DNA of 64,000 nucleotides from Rhabdaerophilum calidifontis (GTDB taxonomy: Bacteria > Pseudomonadota > Alphaproteobacteria > Rhizobiales > Beijerinckiaceae). This document shows positions 56,548 to 64,000 of this stretch, piece after piece. Where the stretch lies: positions 248,001 to 312,000 of the forward strand of contig NZ_VTRS01000002.1 of the NCBI RefSeq assembly GCF_008641065.1, read 5' to 3'. Position 1 is the first letter of the stretch. Each line of letters opens with the position of its first letter. A model generated the notes under the pieces. The model was not told where the DNA came from. It made no database searches and saw only the letters and a list, made by a program, of their open reading frames with translations. The position numbers and the translations under genes were made by a program.

Positions 56548-57363
56548 TCAATGGCCGAACTGCTCGTTGAGGATCCGCTCCTCGAGGCTGTGGCCTGGGT
56601 CATGGAGCATGACGAGATTGACCTCGCGCTCCATGCCGACCACCACCTCCGCCGTGTCGCGCTGCTCGAAATGATCCGCCACCGCCGCCACCGGGCGTTT
56701 GTCGGGCTCGCGCACGCGGATGGTGATCCGCGCCGTGTCCGGCAGGATTGCGCCGCGCCAGTGCCGCGGCCGGAAGGCGGAGATCGGCGTCAGCGCCAGC
56801 AGGGGCGCGTTGAGCGGCAGGATCGGGCCGTTGACCGAGAAATTATACGCGGTCGAACCGGTCGGTGTCGCGACGAGAACCCCGTCCGCGACCAGTTCCG
56901 CGAGGCGGATCTTGTCGTCGATCGCGATTTCGAGTTTCGCCGCCTGGTAGGATTGCCGGAGCAGCGAAACCTCGTTGAACGCCCGCGCCTCGATCGTGCG
57001 GCCCCGGATGTCGGTGGCGTGCATCGTCAGCGGGTGGACAACGGAGCGCCCGGCCGCGACGATCCGCTCGATCAGCCCGTCCTCGCGGAACTCGTTCATC
57101 AGAAACCCGACCGAGCCGCGATTCATTCCGTAGATCGGCTTCTCGGTGCCGAGGAACCGGTGCAGCGTCTGGAGCATGAAGCCGTCGCCGCCGAGCGCCA
57201 CGATCACATCCGCCGTCTCGGGCGGCTCGGCGCCGTAGAACCGCGTCAGCCGTTTCGCGGCAAGTTGCGCATCCGGGGCGTTGGAGGCGAGGAAGGCGAG
57301 GCGCGGCGCGGGCCGGGGCCTGTCGAGGGCCGGTCCGCGTTCCGGTTGTTGGTCATCCGCCAC
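56548..57363 (-). CDS. nadK: NAD kinase
   Basis: 271-aa enzyme making NADP. The signature ALGGDGFMLQTLH contains GGDG, and NxxD-type NEVSLLRQS and GVLVATPTGSTAYNFSVNGPIL are present. The short N-terminal form is typical of alphaproteobacteria. The TPTGSTAY loop binds NAD. Confidence 0.95.
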   Translation of the reverse strand: MADDQQPERGPALDRPRPAPRLAFLASNAPDAQLAAKRLTRFYGAEPPETADVIVALGGDGFMLQTLHRFLGTEKPIYGMNRGSVGFLMNEFREDGLIERIVAAGRSVVHPLTMHATDIRGRTIEARAFNEVSLLRQSYQAAKLEIAIDDKIRLAELVADGVLVATPTGSTAYNFSVNGPILPLNAPLLALTPISAFRPRHWRGAILPDTARITIRVREPDKRPVAAVADHFEQRDTAEVVVGMEREVNLVMLHDPGHSLEERILNEQFGH

Positions 57364-57446
57364 GAAAAGGCCCCCGAGTCAGGTCGATCCCGGGGGCACG
57401 ATGCTATGCGGGGGCCCCGAGCGCAAGGCGCGCGGGCGCAACCGCC

Positions 57447-58430
57447 TCACGACCATTGCGCGGGCACGAAGCGGTAGCCGCCGCCGTCCTTGGCGATGAA
57501 GCCCGTGGCCGGGAACGAGGCATGGTAGAAGGAGAGGCGGAGCTTGTCGGCCGCCGCCATGTCGAGAATGCGCTTGCGCGTCGCCACCGCCTTGTCGGCC
57601 TCCATGTCGAACATCACCTTCCAATCCGGGTTGCGGGCGAAGAGCACCGGGGTGTTGGTGACATCCGCGACATACATCATCCGCTGCCCGCCCGAGACGA
57701 TCGCGAAGGCGGTGTGGCCCGGCGTGTGGCCGGAGGCATCGATGGCGGTGATGCCGGTCACGACCTCGTCGCCCCATTTGAAGCGTTTCACATCGGCGGC
57801 ATTGGGCTTCAGCACCCGGTGCACGCCCTGGAAGGCGCCCTTCATCGCCTCCGGCGCGGCGGCCATGCGCGCGTCATCCATCCAGAAGGCCCATTCCTGT
57901 TCCGGGACCATGATCTCGGCATTGGGATAGACGATCTGGCCGGCCTTGTTGCGCAGGCCCTGGAGATGGTCGGCATGGAAATGGCTGATCAGGACGGTGT
58001 CGACCTGGCCCGGCTCGATCCCGGCCGCTTTCATCGCCGCGACGGCGCGGCCATTGGTCGGTCCGCCATTGTCGTTGAAGCCGGTATCGATCAGCACCAG
58101 CTTGCTGCCGGTGTTGACGAGCAGCGCCGTGAAGCTGATCGTCAGCCGGTCGGTCGGCAGGAAGCTCTCGGCGAGCACCTTCTGGACCTCGTCGAGCGGC
58201 GTGTTGCGGACGAAGCCGGCATCGAGCGGGCGCGTGAATTCGCCCTCGTGCAACGCCGTCACCTCGAACTCGCCGAGTTTGAAACGGTAGAAGGCCGGCG
58301 CGCTGGTGCCGGCGATCGGTGCCCGGGCGAGGGCCTCGCGGCGGGTTCCGGGCAGGATGGCCGGGGCAGCGACGAGCGCGGTGCCACCGGCGGCCGCGCT
58401 GATGAAGAACGAACGGCGGGATTGGGTCAT
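57447..58430 (-). CDS. Exported metallo-beta-lactamase-fold hydrolase
   Basis: 327-aa MBL-fold protein. The N-terminus MTQSRRSFFISAAAGGTALVAA has the twin-arginine pattern SRRSFF, so Tat export is likely. Zinc motif HFHADHLQGL and downstream GHTPGH plus YVADVTNTP ligands are intact. It is closest to quorum-quenching-lactonase/AHL-type MBLs in overall shape, but the substrate is unknown. GAGGAGATCACG precedes the ATG. Confidence 0.88.
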   Translation of the reverse strand: MTQSRRSFFISAAAGGTALVAAPAILPGTRREALARAPIAGTSAPAFYRFKLGEFEVTALHEGEFTRPLDAGFVRNTPLDEVQKVLAESFLPTDRLTISFTALLVNTGSKLVLIDTGFNDNGGPTNGRAVAAMKAAGIEPGQVDTVLISHFHADHLQGLRNKAGQIVYPNAEIMVPEQEWAFWMDDARMAAAPEAMKGAFQGVHRVLKPNAADVKRFKWGDEVVTGITAIDASGHTPGHTAFAIVSGGQRMMYVADVTNTPVLFARNPDWKVMFDMEADKAVATRKRILDMAAADKLRLSFYHASFPATGFIAKDGGGYRFVPAQWS

Positions 58431-58733
58431 CGTGATCTCCTCGGGCTGGCACGCCGGCGAGCCTGATGCGCAATCGGCTCGACGGACAGAGCGCATGATT
58501 CGTTTTCGCGCTGACGGTCACATTGGGCGCCGGCCGATTTCGCCAAGAGGACAGGGCAGAGACAAACAACGACTACAGCGTGATTCTGCGGTAAAAACCC
58601 GCCCAGATTGCGCCGAAAGCGTGCCGGAAGCGGGCGATAACGGCGCATTCACCGCTTCTAAAGCTTTGGATGCAACCGTCTTCGAACGGGGTCGGCAGAA
58701 GCTGGCCAATCGCGCATGGGCGGGGGAGCCGAC
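58431..58733. other. Divergent intergenic region, no gene seen
   Basis: 303 nt between the MBL-fold gene (minus) and the chemoreceptor gene (plus). It should hold both promoters. I could not assign convincing -35/-10 pairs, and no RNA gene or repeat stands out. Confidence 0.4.
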
Positions 58734-60731
58734 ATGGTTCGTCATTGGAGCAGTCGCGTGTTCGGGCGTTTCGGAAAGTCGATCGCCTGGAAGATCGCCA
58801 TGATCGTCATCGGTCCGATTCTCGGGCTGCTGCTCACGCTGGCGCTGAACACCTATTCGCAAGGCATCCTCCACGACGCCGATGCGGTCTATGAGCGGGC
58901 ACGACAGGAGCAGGAACTCGCCGATCAGGCCAACAGCGCGCTGACGCTCGCCAATGCCCAGATCAATTCCTATCTCGAAAGCCGTTCGGCGAATGTCGAG
59001 CGTTCGATCGGGGTTGATCTCGGCGCGGCGCAGAAGGCGCTCGACCAGCTCAAGGCCTCGGACGATCCGCAGATGCGCGAGAGCGTCACCGTGCTCGATA
59101 CCCGCCTGCAGAAGATCAAGGCCGGCTTCGAGAAGCTCCGCCAGGAGGTCGAGACCGTCGGCCGCACCAGTTCCGACGGCCTGACCGACGATCTCGACAA
59201 GATGACCGAGGTTCTCTCGGCGCTGTTTGACGGCGCGGTCTCCACGCATGAGGGCTTCCGTCCCATCTCCGCAGCCTATGCGGAACTGCGCGGCGTCGAA
59301 CTGCGCTACCGCTGGAAGCGTGATCCCAAGCTCGAAACCCGGATCGACTTCATGCGCTCGGGCCTGACAGAGCGGCTGAAGATGGCCGATTTCGATCGCG
59401 GCCAGGCGGATATGCTCCTCGATTCGGTTGGCAAGCAGAGCAGTGCCTTTAGCGCCTGGCGCCGGGGGGTTGAGAACGAGCGCGCGGCCCGCGATGCCGT
59501 CGTCGCCGATGCGCGCGGTGCGATCGGCGCGGTGGCGGCCCTGCGGGAGCGGGCGGAGGCCCGCCAGGCCGCAGCGCGGCGGGAGAGCGCCGCCGCCGAG
59601 GTCCAAGCCGCGAATTTCGCGCTCGCCTCGGCGGCCTTCGCGGCAATGCTTTCGATCGCCATGGTGCTGCTGATCGGTCGTTCGATCGGCAAGGCGCTGA
59701 TGCATCTCGCCGCCACGATGCGTCGGGTGGCGGATGGCGAGAGCGATGTCGAGATTCCCTTCCGTGCGCGCGGCGACGAGATCGGCGACATGAGCCGCGC
59801 GCTGGAGGTTTTCCAGGCCTCGATCGTCGAGCGGGCCCGGCTCGCCGAGACCGCCGAGCGCGAGGGTGCCGAGCGTCTGGCCCGTGCCGAGCGCGTGGAG
59901 GCCGCCATCTCGCAATTCGGCACCGCGATCGGCGCGGCGCTCGACCATCTCAAGGGCAGCGCCGCCGCGATGCGGAGTGCTTCCGAGACGCTCGACGAAG
60001 ATTCGCGCAGCCTGACATCCCAGGCCGAGATCGCCGGCAAGGCGACCGCCACCGCCTCGCGCGAGGTTTCCTCGGTTGCGGTGGCGGCGGAACAATTGTC
60101 GAAATCGGTCGAGGAAGTGTCGCGTCAGGCGGTGCGTTCGACCGAGGTCGCCGACAGCGCGGTCAAGCAATCCGAACGCGCGACCAGCATGATGACCGAG
60201 CTTGCAAGCGAGGCGGACCGCATCGGCGATGTCGTCGAACTGATCCGCTCGATCGCCGGGCAGACCAATCTGCTCGCGCTCAACGCGACCATCGAGGCGG
60301 CGCGCGCCGGCGAGGCGGGCAAGGGCTTCGCGGTCGTCGCGAGCGAGGTCAAGGCGCTCGCGAGCCAGACCGCGCGCGCCACCGAGGATATCGTGCAGAA
60401 AATCACATCGATCCAGGCTTCGTCGGGGGATGTCAGCCAGGCGATCTCGCAGATCGGCGGCATCCTGTCCGAGATGAGCACCATCGCCGCCAGCGTCGCC
60501 TCGGCGGTCGAGGAGCAGTCGAGCGCCATCGCGACGATCAGCGAGAATGTCAACGAGGCGGCCCGCTCCTCGGCGGAGGGGGCCACGGCGATCCGCGATG
60601 CCGAGACCCGCGCCGGTTCGAGCCGCCAGGCGGCGGCCGAAGTCGCCCAGGCGGCGCAGACCGTGGCGTCCGAGGCAAGCTCGCTCGAAACGGTGGTCTC
60701 GCGATTCCTTGAGGATGTCCGCGCGGCCTGA
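58734..60731 (+). CDS. Methyl-accepting chemotaxis protein
   Basis: 665-aa chemoreceptor. TM1 lies around residues 18-40 ([19 protein letters not shown]), a large periplasmic helical domain follows, then TM2 around residue 310 ([18 protein letters not shown]). A HAMP domain ([28 protein letters not shown]) and the signalling hairpin come next, with the conserved tip [32 protein letters not shown]... The ligand is unknown. ATG 58734 has GGGGGAG upstream; the 58716 ATG lacks one. Confidence 0.93.
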   Translation: MVRHWSSRVFGRFGKSIAWKIAMIVIGPILGLLLTLALNTYSQGILHDADAVYERARQEQELADQANSALTLANAQINSYLESRSANVERSIGVDLGAAQKALDQLKASDDPQMRESVTVLDTRLQKIKAGFEKLRQEVETVGRTSSDGLTDDLDKMTEVLSALFDGAVSTHEGFRPISAAYAELRGVELRYRWKRDPKLETRIDFMRSGLTERLKMADFDRGQADMLLDSVGKQSSAFSAWRRGVENERAARDAVVADARGAIGAVAALRERAEARQAAARRESAAAEVQAANFALASAAFAAMLSIAMVLLIGRSIGKALMHLAATMRRVADGESDVEIPFRARGDEIGDMSRALEVFQASIVERARLAETAEREGAERLARAERVEAAISQFGTAIGAALDHLKGSAAAMRSASETLDEDSRSLTSQAEIAGKATATASREVSSVAVAAEQLSKSVEEVSRQAVRSTEVADSAVKQSERATSMMTELASEADRIGDVVELIRSIAGQTNLLALNATIEAARAGEAGKGFAVVASEVKALASQTARATEDIVQKITSIQASSGDVSQAISQIGGILSEMSTIAASVASAVEEQSSAIATISENVNEAARSSAEGATAIRDAETRAGSSRQAAAEVAQAAQTVASEASSLETVVSRFLEDVRAA

Positions 60732-60828
60732 CGGTCCCGATCCCGCGCCTTCGCTGTCGAGCCGCCGCGCCGTTTGCGCGGCGGTTTCCGCTTCGGGCGG
60801 GCCGAACACTGGGCGGGCCGAGGGCGGC

Positions 60829-60903
<75 letters not shown>

Positions 60904-61051
60904 ATGCGCCCTCTATCTCGCATTCGCTTCCGCCGCGCAACCATCTGCCACGCGGCGGGGAAGGGATCCGCGGGGCCGCAGAAACCCGCGCGGCGCGTCT
61001 CCCGCGGTGCTTGTTCCGCCCTCGGGAGGATCGGCCAGCCGTCCGGGCGGG

Positions 61052-61978
61052 TCACCCGCCGCGCGCGAGCCCCTGCGTCACCGCGTAGAGCGCGATCGCG
61101 GCGGCGTTCGAGACATTGAGGCTCCGGATCGCGCCGGGCAGGTCGAGCCGCGCCAGATGGTCGCAGAGCGCCCGCGTCGATTGCCGGAGGCCGCGCCCCT
61201 CGGCGCCGAGCACCAGCACCAGCGGCAGGCGCGGCACCAGCGCGTGCATCGGTTCGGGCGCCTCGGAATCGAGGCCGATCACCTGGTAGCCGGCGGCGCG
61301 CAGCTCCGTCAGCGCCCGGCCGAGATTGGTGACGCCGGCGATCGGCACATGTTCGAGCGCGCCGGAGGCCGCCTTGGCGAGCACGCCGGAGAGTTCCGGC
61401 GAATGGCGGAAGGTGGTGAGCAGTGCCCCGACGCCGAAAGCTGCCGCCGAACGCAGGATCGCCCCGACATTGTGCGGATCGGTCACCTGATCGAGCGCGA
61501 CGATGATCCGGTCCTGCGGCAGCCGCTCCGGGCGGAGATAGGGAAGGCGCTCGGTTTCAAGCCAGGCACCCTGGTGCACCGCATCCGCCGGCAGCAGTCG
61601 GTTGATCGCCTCAGGCTTCACGATCTCCGGGGCGAGCGGCAGCGTGATCCCCTCCGCGAGGCGCTGGAGCGCGTTCTCGGTGGCGAGCAGCCGGCGATGG
61701 CGCCGGCGCGGATTGAGAAGCGCCTCGCGCACCGAATGGATCCCGTAGAGCACGTCCGAATCCTCGGCCATGGCCGGTTTCGGCGGTCTCGGTTTCGGCG
61801 CGAAACGGCTCTTGTCGCGTGGCCGGTCCTTGTCCTGCTGCCTGCCTTTATCCTCGGGCCTGCCCTTGACCATTGCGCCGGGTGCGGTGTCCGGCGTCTG
61901 CATAGGCGCCGGCGCGCGCGCGCGCTTCGGGGGGCGGGGCGGGGCGGGGCGGGAGCGTGCGGGCGGCTTCATGAGCAT
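61052..61978 (-). CDS. rlmB: 23S rRNA (guanosine-2'-O-)-methyltransferase RlmB-like (TrmH/SpoU)
   Basis: 308-aa SPOUT methyltransferase. A long basic, low-complexity N-terminal extension (about 70 residues, PRPPKRA..., KPRPPKP) precedes the substrate-binding domain starting VLYGIHSVREALLNPRRR. The catalytic domain has motif 1 LDQVTDPHNVGAILRSAAAFG, motif 2 LVLGAEGRGLRQ and motif 3 SLNVSNAAAIALY. RlmB modifies G2251 of 23S rRNA; a tRNA target is the alternative. Confidence 0.9.
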   Translation of the reverse strand: MLMKPPARSRPAPPRPPKRARAPAPMQTPDTAPGAMVKGRPEDKGRQQDKDRPRDKSRFAPKPRPPKPAMAEDSDVLYGIHSVREALLNPRRRHRRLLATENALQRLAEGITLPLAPEIVKPEAINRLLPADAVHQGAWLETERLPYLRPERLPQDRIIVALDQVTDPHNVGAILRSAAAFGVGALLTTFRHSPELSGVLAKAASGALEHVPIAGVTNLGRALTELRAAGYQVIGLDSEAPEPMHALVPRLPLVLVLGAEGRGLRQSTRALCDHLARLDLPGAIRSLNVSNAAAIALYAVTQGLARGG

Positions 61979-62131
61979 CCGCTTAGGCCGAAGCGCGCGC
62001 CTTGTCGATGATTGCGGCCCGCCCCGCCGCGCGTGGTGCGAAAATGCAGCGCCGGCTCCGCGAAAAGATTGACACCTCGGGCCGCTCTGGCCATAACGCC
62101 GCCTCGCGCGCGGCCGATCGTCGCTTGCGAA

Positions 62132-62216
62132 GGGGGAATGTCCCGAGCGGCAAAGGGGGCGGACTGTAAATCCGCTGGCTATGCCTTCGTAGGTTCGAGT
62201 CCTACTTCCCCCACCA
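62132..62216 (+). tRNA. tRNA-Tyr (anticodon GTA)
   Basis: Acceptor GGGGGAA pairs with TTCCCCC, A73 at 62213 and the encoded CCA at 62214-62216. Anticodon stem loop GGACTGTAAATCC gives GTA. A long variable arm (type II) is present. Its 3' end is repeated 166 nt downstream. Confidence 0.95.
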
Positions 62217-62382
62217 CCTTATTCATTCCCTTATTTATCAATGGCTTAGAGGTCACTTTTTGGTCTCTGCGTCCCCGCTGCGTACCCCAATTGCGTACCC
62301 AGATCAACGGTCCATGTCATTGATTCTGTTGATATACAGGCACTTAGGTGTGGTGGTTTCGAGGTTCCTACTTCCCCCACCA
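62200..62382 (+). repeat. 17-bp direct repeat of the tRNA-Tyr 3' end: att-site scar
   Basis: TCCTACTTCCCCCACCA occurs at 62200-62216 (inside tRNA-Tyr) and again at 62366-62382. The 149 nt between are not similar to the neighbouring genes and include a GCGTACC...GCGTACCCAG doublet. Such a pair beside a tRNA is what integration or deletion of a small element leaves behind. The stretch 62217-62481 holds no gene I trust. Confidence 0.65.
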
Positions 62383-62481
62383 TCCCGCATCTTCTGCACG
62401 TCCTGCCGTCCATTCGCTGCTTTTCCGGCGAGCCTCCGAGGCGTGCGAGCAGGGGCGTGCCGCGCCGGCGGCGGACCGGCG

Positions 62482-62499
62482 CTGTCATCAATCTGTCAT
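62482..62499 (+). promoter_or_regulatory. Pho box upstream of phnD
   Basis: CTGTCATCAATCTGTCAT matches the PhoB consensus (two CTGTCAT direct repeats spaced 11 nt) at all but one of the fixed positions. A -10-like CATGAT follows at 62505-62510. It indicates induction under phosphate limitation. Confidence 0.8.
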
Positions 62500-62542
62500 T
62501 AAAACATGATCCGGACGGGCAGGTTTTCGAGGGAGGCTACCG

Positions 62543-63493
62543 ATGATTTCGCGACGCATTGTCCTGACTGGCGCCTTTGCCGTTTCGATGGGGGCCAGCG
62601 CGCTGGCGCTCGATGCCCGCTTCAAGGATGCGGACGGCGATCTTCTCGCCGATATCCCGACCAATCCGTCCGAGCAGATCGATCCGCCGGTGCTGGTCTT
62701 CGCCTACACCCCGGTCGAGGATCCCGCCGTCTACGCCAAGGTCTGGGACGGGTTCCTGAAGCATATGGAGAAGGTCACGGGCAAGAAGGTGCAGTTCTTC
62801 CCCGTCCAGTCGAACGCGGCGCAGATCGAGGCGATGCGCGCCGGCCGCCTGCATGTGGCGGGCTTCAACACCGGCTCGAACCCGATCGCAGTCAATTGCG
62901 CGGGCTTCCGCCCCTTCGCGATGATGGCCTCGCTCAAGGACGAGTTCGGCTACAAGATGGAGATCATCACCCATCCGGGTTCGGGCATCGAGAAGATCGA
63001 GGATATCAAGGGCAAGAAGATGGCCTTCACCTCCGAGACCTCGAACTCGGGCTACAAGGCGCCGTCCGCCCTGCTGCGCGACCAGTTCAAGATGGAAGCC
63101 AAGAAGGATTTCGAGCCCGTCTTTTCCGGCAAGCACGACAATTCGATCCTTGGCGTCGCCAACAAGGATTACCCGGCCGCGGCGATCGCCTCCTCGGTCA
63201 AGGACCGGATGATCGCGCGCAATGCCGTGAAGGCCGACCAGATCAAGGTCATCTATGCCTCGGCCGCGTTCCCGACCACGGGCTACGGCACCGTCTACAA
63301 CCTCAAGCCCGAGCTGCAGGCCAAGATCAAGGAAGCCTTCTTCACCTTCAAGTGGGAAGGGTCGGAGCTGCTCAAGGAGTTCGAGAAGTCGGATCCGCCG
63401 CAGCAGAAGTTCATGGAGATCTCGTTCAAGGACAAATGGCAGGTCGTCCGCGATATCGACAAGGCCATGGGCATTTCCTACGAGTGCAAGTAA
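62543..63493 (+). CDS. phnD: Phosphate/phosphonate ABC transporter substrate-binding protein
   Basis: 316-aa periplasmic binding protein (PhnD family). A signal peptide (MISRRIVLTGAFAVSMGASALA) is present. The mature protein has FAYTPVEDPAVYAKVWDGFLKHME, AGFNTGSNPIAVNC, and FTSETSNSGYKAPSALLRDQF in the ligand-binding cleft. GGGAGG precedes the ATG. A Pho box lies upstream, and phnC follows, so it delivers phosphonate, phosphite or phosphate to the transporter. Confidence 0.93.
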   Translation: MISRRIVLTGAFAVSMGASALALDARFKDADGDLLADIPTNPSEQIDPPVLVFAYTPVEDPAVYAKVWDGFLKHMEKVTGKKVQFFPVQSNAAQIEAMRAGRLHVAGFNTGSNPIAVNCAGFRPFAMMASLKDEFGYKMEIITHPGSGIEKIEDIKGKKMAFTSETSNSGYKAPSALLRDQFKMEAKKDFEPVFSGKHDNSILGVANKDYPAAAIASSVKDRMIARNAVKADQIKVIYASAAFPTTGYGTVYNLKPELQAKIKEAFFTFKWEGSELLKEFEKSDPPQQKFMEISFKDKWQVVRDIDKAMGISYECK

Positions 63494-63511
63494 GCGCGCT
63501 TGCCGTTTGCC

Positions 63512-63544
63512 CCGCCCGGCGTAACGTGCCGGGCGGTTCTTTTT
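63512..63544 (+). terminator. Rho-independent terminator/attenuator between phnD and phnC
   Basis: CCGCCCGGC (63512-63520) / GCCGGGCGG (63528-63536) with a 7-nt loop, followed by TTCTTTTT. It would make phnD the more abundant product, a usual arrangement for a binding-protein gene ahead of its transporter. Confidence 0.85.
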
Positions 63545-63562
63545 GGGGGGAGGCCGGCCATC

Positions 63563-64000
63563 GTGCTCGTCATCGATCATCTCGAGAAGCGCTACAAGAC
63601 CGGTGACCGGGCGCTGAAGGGCGTTTCGCTCGAACTGGGGCGCGGCGATATCGTCGGGCTGATCGGTCCCTCCGGCGCCGGGAAATCGACGCTGATCCGC
63701 TGCGTGAACCGGCTTGTCGATCCGAGCGCGGGGCGCATCCTGCTCGGTGATGTCGATCTGACGGCGCTTTCGGGCGGCGCGCTGCGCCGGGCGCGGCGGC
63801 GGATCGGCATGATCTTCCAGGAATACGCGCTGGTCGAACGCCTGACGGTGATGGAGAACGTGCTCTCCGGCCGGCTTGGCTATGTCGGGTTCTTCGCAAG
63901 CTGGTTCCGGCGTTTCCCCGAGGCGGATGTCCAGCGCGCCTTCGCGCTGCTCGACCGGGTAGGGCTCAGCGACCATGTCGACAAGCGCGCCGATGCGCTT
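63563..64000 (+). CDS. phnC: Phosphonate ABC transporter ATP-binding protein (partial, runs off window)
   Basis: 146 codons visible, starting GTG 63563 with GGGGGAGG upstream. Walker A is [14 protein letters not shown]. The Q-loop region [27 protein letters not shown] is characteristic of PhnC. The signature and Walker B lie beyond the edge. phnE is expected downstream. Confidence 0.93.
   Translation, partial: MLVIDHLEKRYKTGDRALKGVSLELGRGDIVGLIGPSGAGKSTLIRCVNRLVDPSAGRILLGDVDLTALSGGALRRARRRIGMIFQEYALVERLTVMENVLSGRLGYVGFFASWFRRFPEADVQRAFALLDRVGLSDHVDKRADAL

Noticed and set aside
58518-60809. 763-codon minus-strand open frame over the chemoreceptor gene
   Set aside because: Antisense shadow of a high-GC gene; no domain, and the plus-strand MCP has all its motifs.
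62246-62491. 81-codon minus-strand frame downstream of tRNA-Tyr
   Set aside because: No ribosome-binding site or recognisable family; it spans the att-like repeat and looks like leftover integrated DNA.

Overview
The window is GC-rich DNA from an alphaproteobacterium, most likely of the Hyphomicrobiales (Rhizobiales). The evidence is gene content and order: accB with a DsbA-like thioredoxin and an M48 protease, a hisI / folE / NifU-like / yidD / thrS block, small lineage-restricted families (zf-CHCC, DUF3126, BTLCP), several PilZ proteins and PAS_5 / DUF2336 / HPt / CheY signalling genes. The genus was not identified.

Layout. 1-12.3 kb is housekeeping: fatty-acid synthesis (accB), periplasmic quality control (DsbA-like, M48/TPR), a PLP aminotransferase, gatB, GNAT acetyltransferases, a DedA protein, a GST and an SF1B helicase. 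12.4-32.0 kb is an accessory island beside tRNA-Ser(GCT). It holds a decayed tyrosine-integrase fragment and a type I-E CRISPR array of 167 repeats and 166 spacers (12868-23031, transcribed on the minus strand). A complete cas2-cas1-cas6e-cas5e-cas7e-cse2-cse1 operon and cas3 follow. The island is bracketed by a 62-bp direct repeat (49/62 identical). 32.0-64 kb is again chromosomal: ArsR and OhrR-type regulators, PilZ proteins, a DMT transporter, an FAD monooxygenase, cysE, a gamma-carbonic anhydrase, hisI, folE, thrS, a CitE/MaoC pair, chemotaxis-type signalling genes, nadK, an MCP, rlmB, and a phosphate-regulated phnD-phnC transporter entering at the right edge. tRNA-Leu, tRNA-Thr and tRNA-Tyr genes are also present.

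The most interesting part is the 286-nt gap between cas3 and cse1. It contains a degenerate mini-CRISPR (two decayed repeats that keep their hairpins, flanking a 20-nt spacer-like sequence). It also contains a small ORF with a strong Shine-Dalgarno. Just upstream of that ORF is a site that matches the spacer-like seed at positions 1-10 except the flipped-out position 6, next to an AAT PAM-like triplet. This is the architecture expected of a CreTA/CreR-type element: a crRNA-like RNA that uses Cascade as a repressor to guard or autoregulate the cas locus. I infer this from sequence layout only; expression and toxicity are untested.

Start codons were chosen from Shine-Dalgarno matches and family alignments recalled from memory. 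No database search was run.
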